Below are positions 5,363 to 6,388 of a DNA stretch of 6,388 nucleotides, one piece after another. Position 1 is the stretch's first letter, and every line of letters starts with the position of its first letter. The position numbers and the translations under genes are program-made. The stretch is from Clostridiales bacterium (lineage in GTDB: Bacteria > Bacillota > Clostridia > Oscillospirales > Oscillospiraceae), in the NCBI GenBank assembly GCA_012516225.1, contig JAAYWX010000417.1, forward strand, positions 1 to 6,388, given 5' to 3'. The notes beneath the pieces are model-generated. The model did not search any database. It was not told where the DNA came from and saw only the letters and a list, made by a program, of their open reading frames with translations.

Positions 5363-6388
5363 TTATATAGTTAAAGTGCCGTTTTCATCCTGAAGCAGAA
5401 TGAATATCTTTTCCTGTTCTCCGGTTAAGGCATTTACATAGATAATATATCTCTGCCCATTTGCGTCTTCACACTCAAATTCGTGGCATAGGATTTCGTT
5501 TTTACCTTCAGTAGGTATAAGCGTAAGACCCGTACCAAGAATTTTTATATCGGGCGGAACCTTTTCTCTTGCTTTTTCAACAGAAACCGCCGCGGCAGGA
5601 ATATCCCTTTCATAATGTGCCGTTATATATCCGCTTGACTCAAAGGACTGCAGAGAACCGTCATCCAAAGCTATACCCACTTTGACAAGATCCGCATAGC
5701 ACACAACGCCGTTCTGGACATAAGCAAAATTGGCTGTAAGCACATTATTGCTTATCAGATAATAGCTCTCGCGCATATTTTTGTATCCTCTTCTTTCGAG
5801 AAACTTCTTTGCAGCCTCAATTGCTTCCTTTGAACTCAGCTCCGAGCGCTCTACAGCTCTCGAAGCGATTGCTTCATATACAACTCCGCCCTGTTTGCTG
5901 ACTGTGATATTTACCATTGCCCCGTTTATTTTTGCCTCATAAAGAAAAGAAGGCAGTTTTCCGTTCATCTCCCCGCTTGGGTAAACCTGCTCCGGGCGTA
6001 TACCCAAAAACTGTGCAGCATAATTTCGTCCCTTGGAAACGTCTATCTCTTCTTTTCCCTCAAGCATACGCGGACGAATATCTTTCAAGGCATCGGAAAA
6101 CGGTCCGTCGTATATAAGCGTCGGCACTTCCGGAAATTCCTGCTCGACAACGCTCATACGGTCGTCAAGCGTCTGAGGAATTATATCTTCTTCGCTTTTA
6201 TCGTAATTTTCAATGGTTCTGGCATATTCGTCAATTCCCACAAGTCCGCTTCCGATTTCCTCCTGCATTGCCTTGAAATTTTGGGCAAGCAGCGTTGCCG
6301 TTTCCGAAAGCGCGCGCAGATTGTCTTTTTCTTCCTGTGTAAAGCTCTCGCCTTTTGCCGCCTTTCTTGAAAGCGCATAGGCATAATC
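5363..6388 (-). CDS. ypeB: Germination protein YpeB, C-terminal 341 residues (5' truncated by window edge)
   Basis: YpeB is a membrane-anchored spore protein needed in Bacillus for the presence and activity of the cortex-lytic enzyme SleB. The frame stays open through the upper window edge: 40 further codons precede the internal ATG at 6266-6268 and match the family (DYAYALSRKAAKGESFTQEE), so that ATG is not the start. About 110 residues, including the N-terminal membrane anchor, are missing compared with the roughly 450-residue Bacillus protein. Visible landmarks include PTLIYDGPFSDAL, RNYAAQFLGI, then PepSY-like repeats with SKQGGVVYE, SSKEAIEAAKKFLERRGYKNMRESYY, VVCYADLVKVGIALDDG, SSGYITAHYERDIP and the end IIYVNALTGEQEKIFIL. 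The three PepSY-like modules are thought to bind or inhibit peptidase or hydrolase partners. In Bacillus ypeB follows sleB in one operon; here its upstream partner, if any, lies beyond base 6388, while another SleB-domain gene lies about 2 kb away on the other strand. In Bacillus the pair is made in the forespore under sigma-G. Confidence 0.93.
   Translation of the reverse strand, partial: DYAYALSRKAAKGESFTQEEKDNLRALSETATLLAQNFKAMQEEIGSGLVGIDEYARTIENYDKSEEDIIPQTLDDRMSVVEQEFPEVPTLIYDGPFSDALKDIRPRMLEGKEEIDVSKGRNYAAQFLGIRPEQVYPSGEMNGKLPSFLYEAKINGAMVNITVSKQGGVVYEAIASRAVERSELSSKEAIEAAKKFLERRGYKNMRESYYLISNNVLTANFAYVQNGVVCYADLVKVGIALDDGSLQSFESSGYITAHYERDIPAAAVSVEKAREKVPPDIKILGTGLTLIPTEGKNEILCHEFECEDANGQRYIIYVNALTGEQEKIFILLQDENGTLTI

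Noticed and set aside
6266..6268. ATG as the real start of the ypeB product
   Set aside because: The frame continues upstream to the window edge with family-like sequence for 40 codons, and no Shine-Dalgarno sequence precedes this ATG. The gene is truncated by the window, not short.
1..6388. Mobile elements, CRISPR arrays, tRNA or rRNA genes, toxin-antitoxin or defence systems
   Set aside because: I found no direct-repeat arrays, transposase or integrase motifs, terminal inverted repeats, or structured RNA genes; all sizeable coding space is taken by ordinary chromosomal families.

Overview
The window looks like the chromosome of an endospore-forming low-to-moderate-GC Firmicute, most likely a member of the Clostridia. 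The evidence is two spore-specific families (SpoIIP and YpeB), a SleB-type cortex hydrolase domain, strong AAGGAGG-type ribosome binding sites, AT-rich spacers and U-tailed hairpin terminators. I see no insertion sequence, prophage, CRISPR array, tRNA or rRNA. Eight protein genes are visible; the first and the last are cut by the window edges.

Layout. Bases 1-367 (+) are the C-terminal end of an M14-family zinc peptidase. It converges on a CBS-domain-pair protein (470-898, -), with an elaborate nested hairpin terminator between them. Upstream of the CBS gene, on the same strand, lies spoIIP (1065-2123, -, GTG start). A 420-base AT-rich divergent spacer (2124-2543) separates spoIIP from a secreted protein (2544-3413, +) that joins a stalk-type (copper-amine-oxidase-N-like) domain to a SleB/CwlJ cell-wall hydrolase domain. 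After its terminator come rsmG (3587-4288, +), trxA (4437-4742, +) and a small DUF3887-like lipoprotein gene (4893-5303, +) with its own promoter immediately after the trxA terminator. A shared hairpin then separates that lipoprotein gene from the convergent, edge-truncated ypeB (5363-6388, -).

Biology. Four of the eight genes belong to peptidoglycan remodelling in sporulation or germination. SpoIIP takes part in septal and engulfment peptidoglycan hydrolysis. The SleB-domain protein and YpeB represent the cortex-lysis pair known from Bacillus, where YpeB is required for SleB function. The M14 peptidase resembles gamma-D-glutamyl-diamino-acid peptidases that cut stem peptides. RsmG (16S rRNA m7G methyltransferase), thioredoxin and the CBS protein are housekeeping or stress functions. 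Most genes appear to sit in their own transcription units, so this is a loose neighbourhood rather than one operon.

I found no convincing new multi-gene system. The points most worth checking are the stalk+SleB architecture near, but not in an operon with, ypeB; the divergent spoIIP/hydrolase spacer with a candidate sporulation promoter; an isolated rsmG preceded by an unexplained hairpin; and the promoter that overlaps the trxA terminator.
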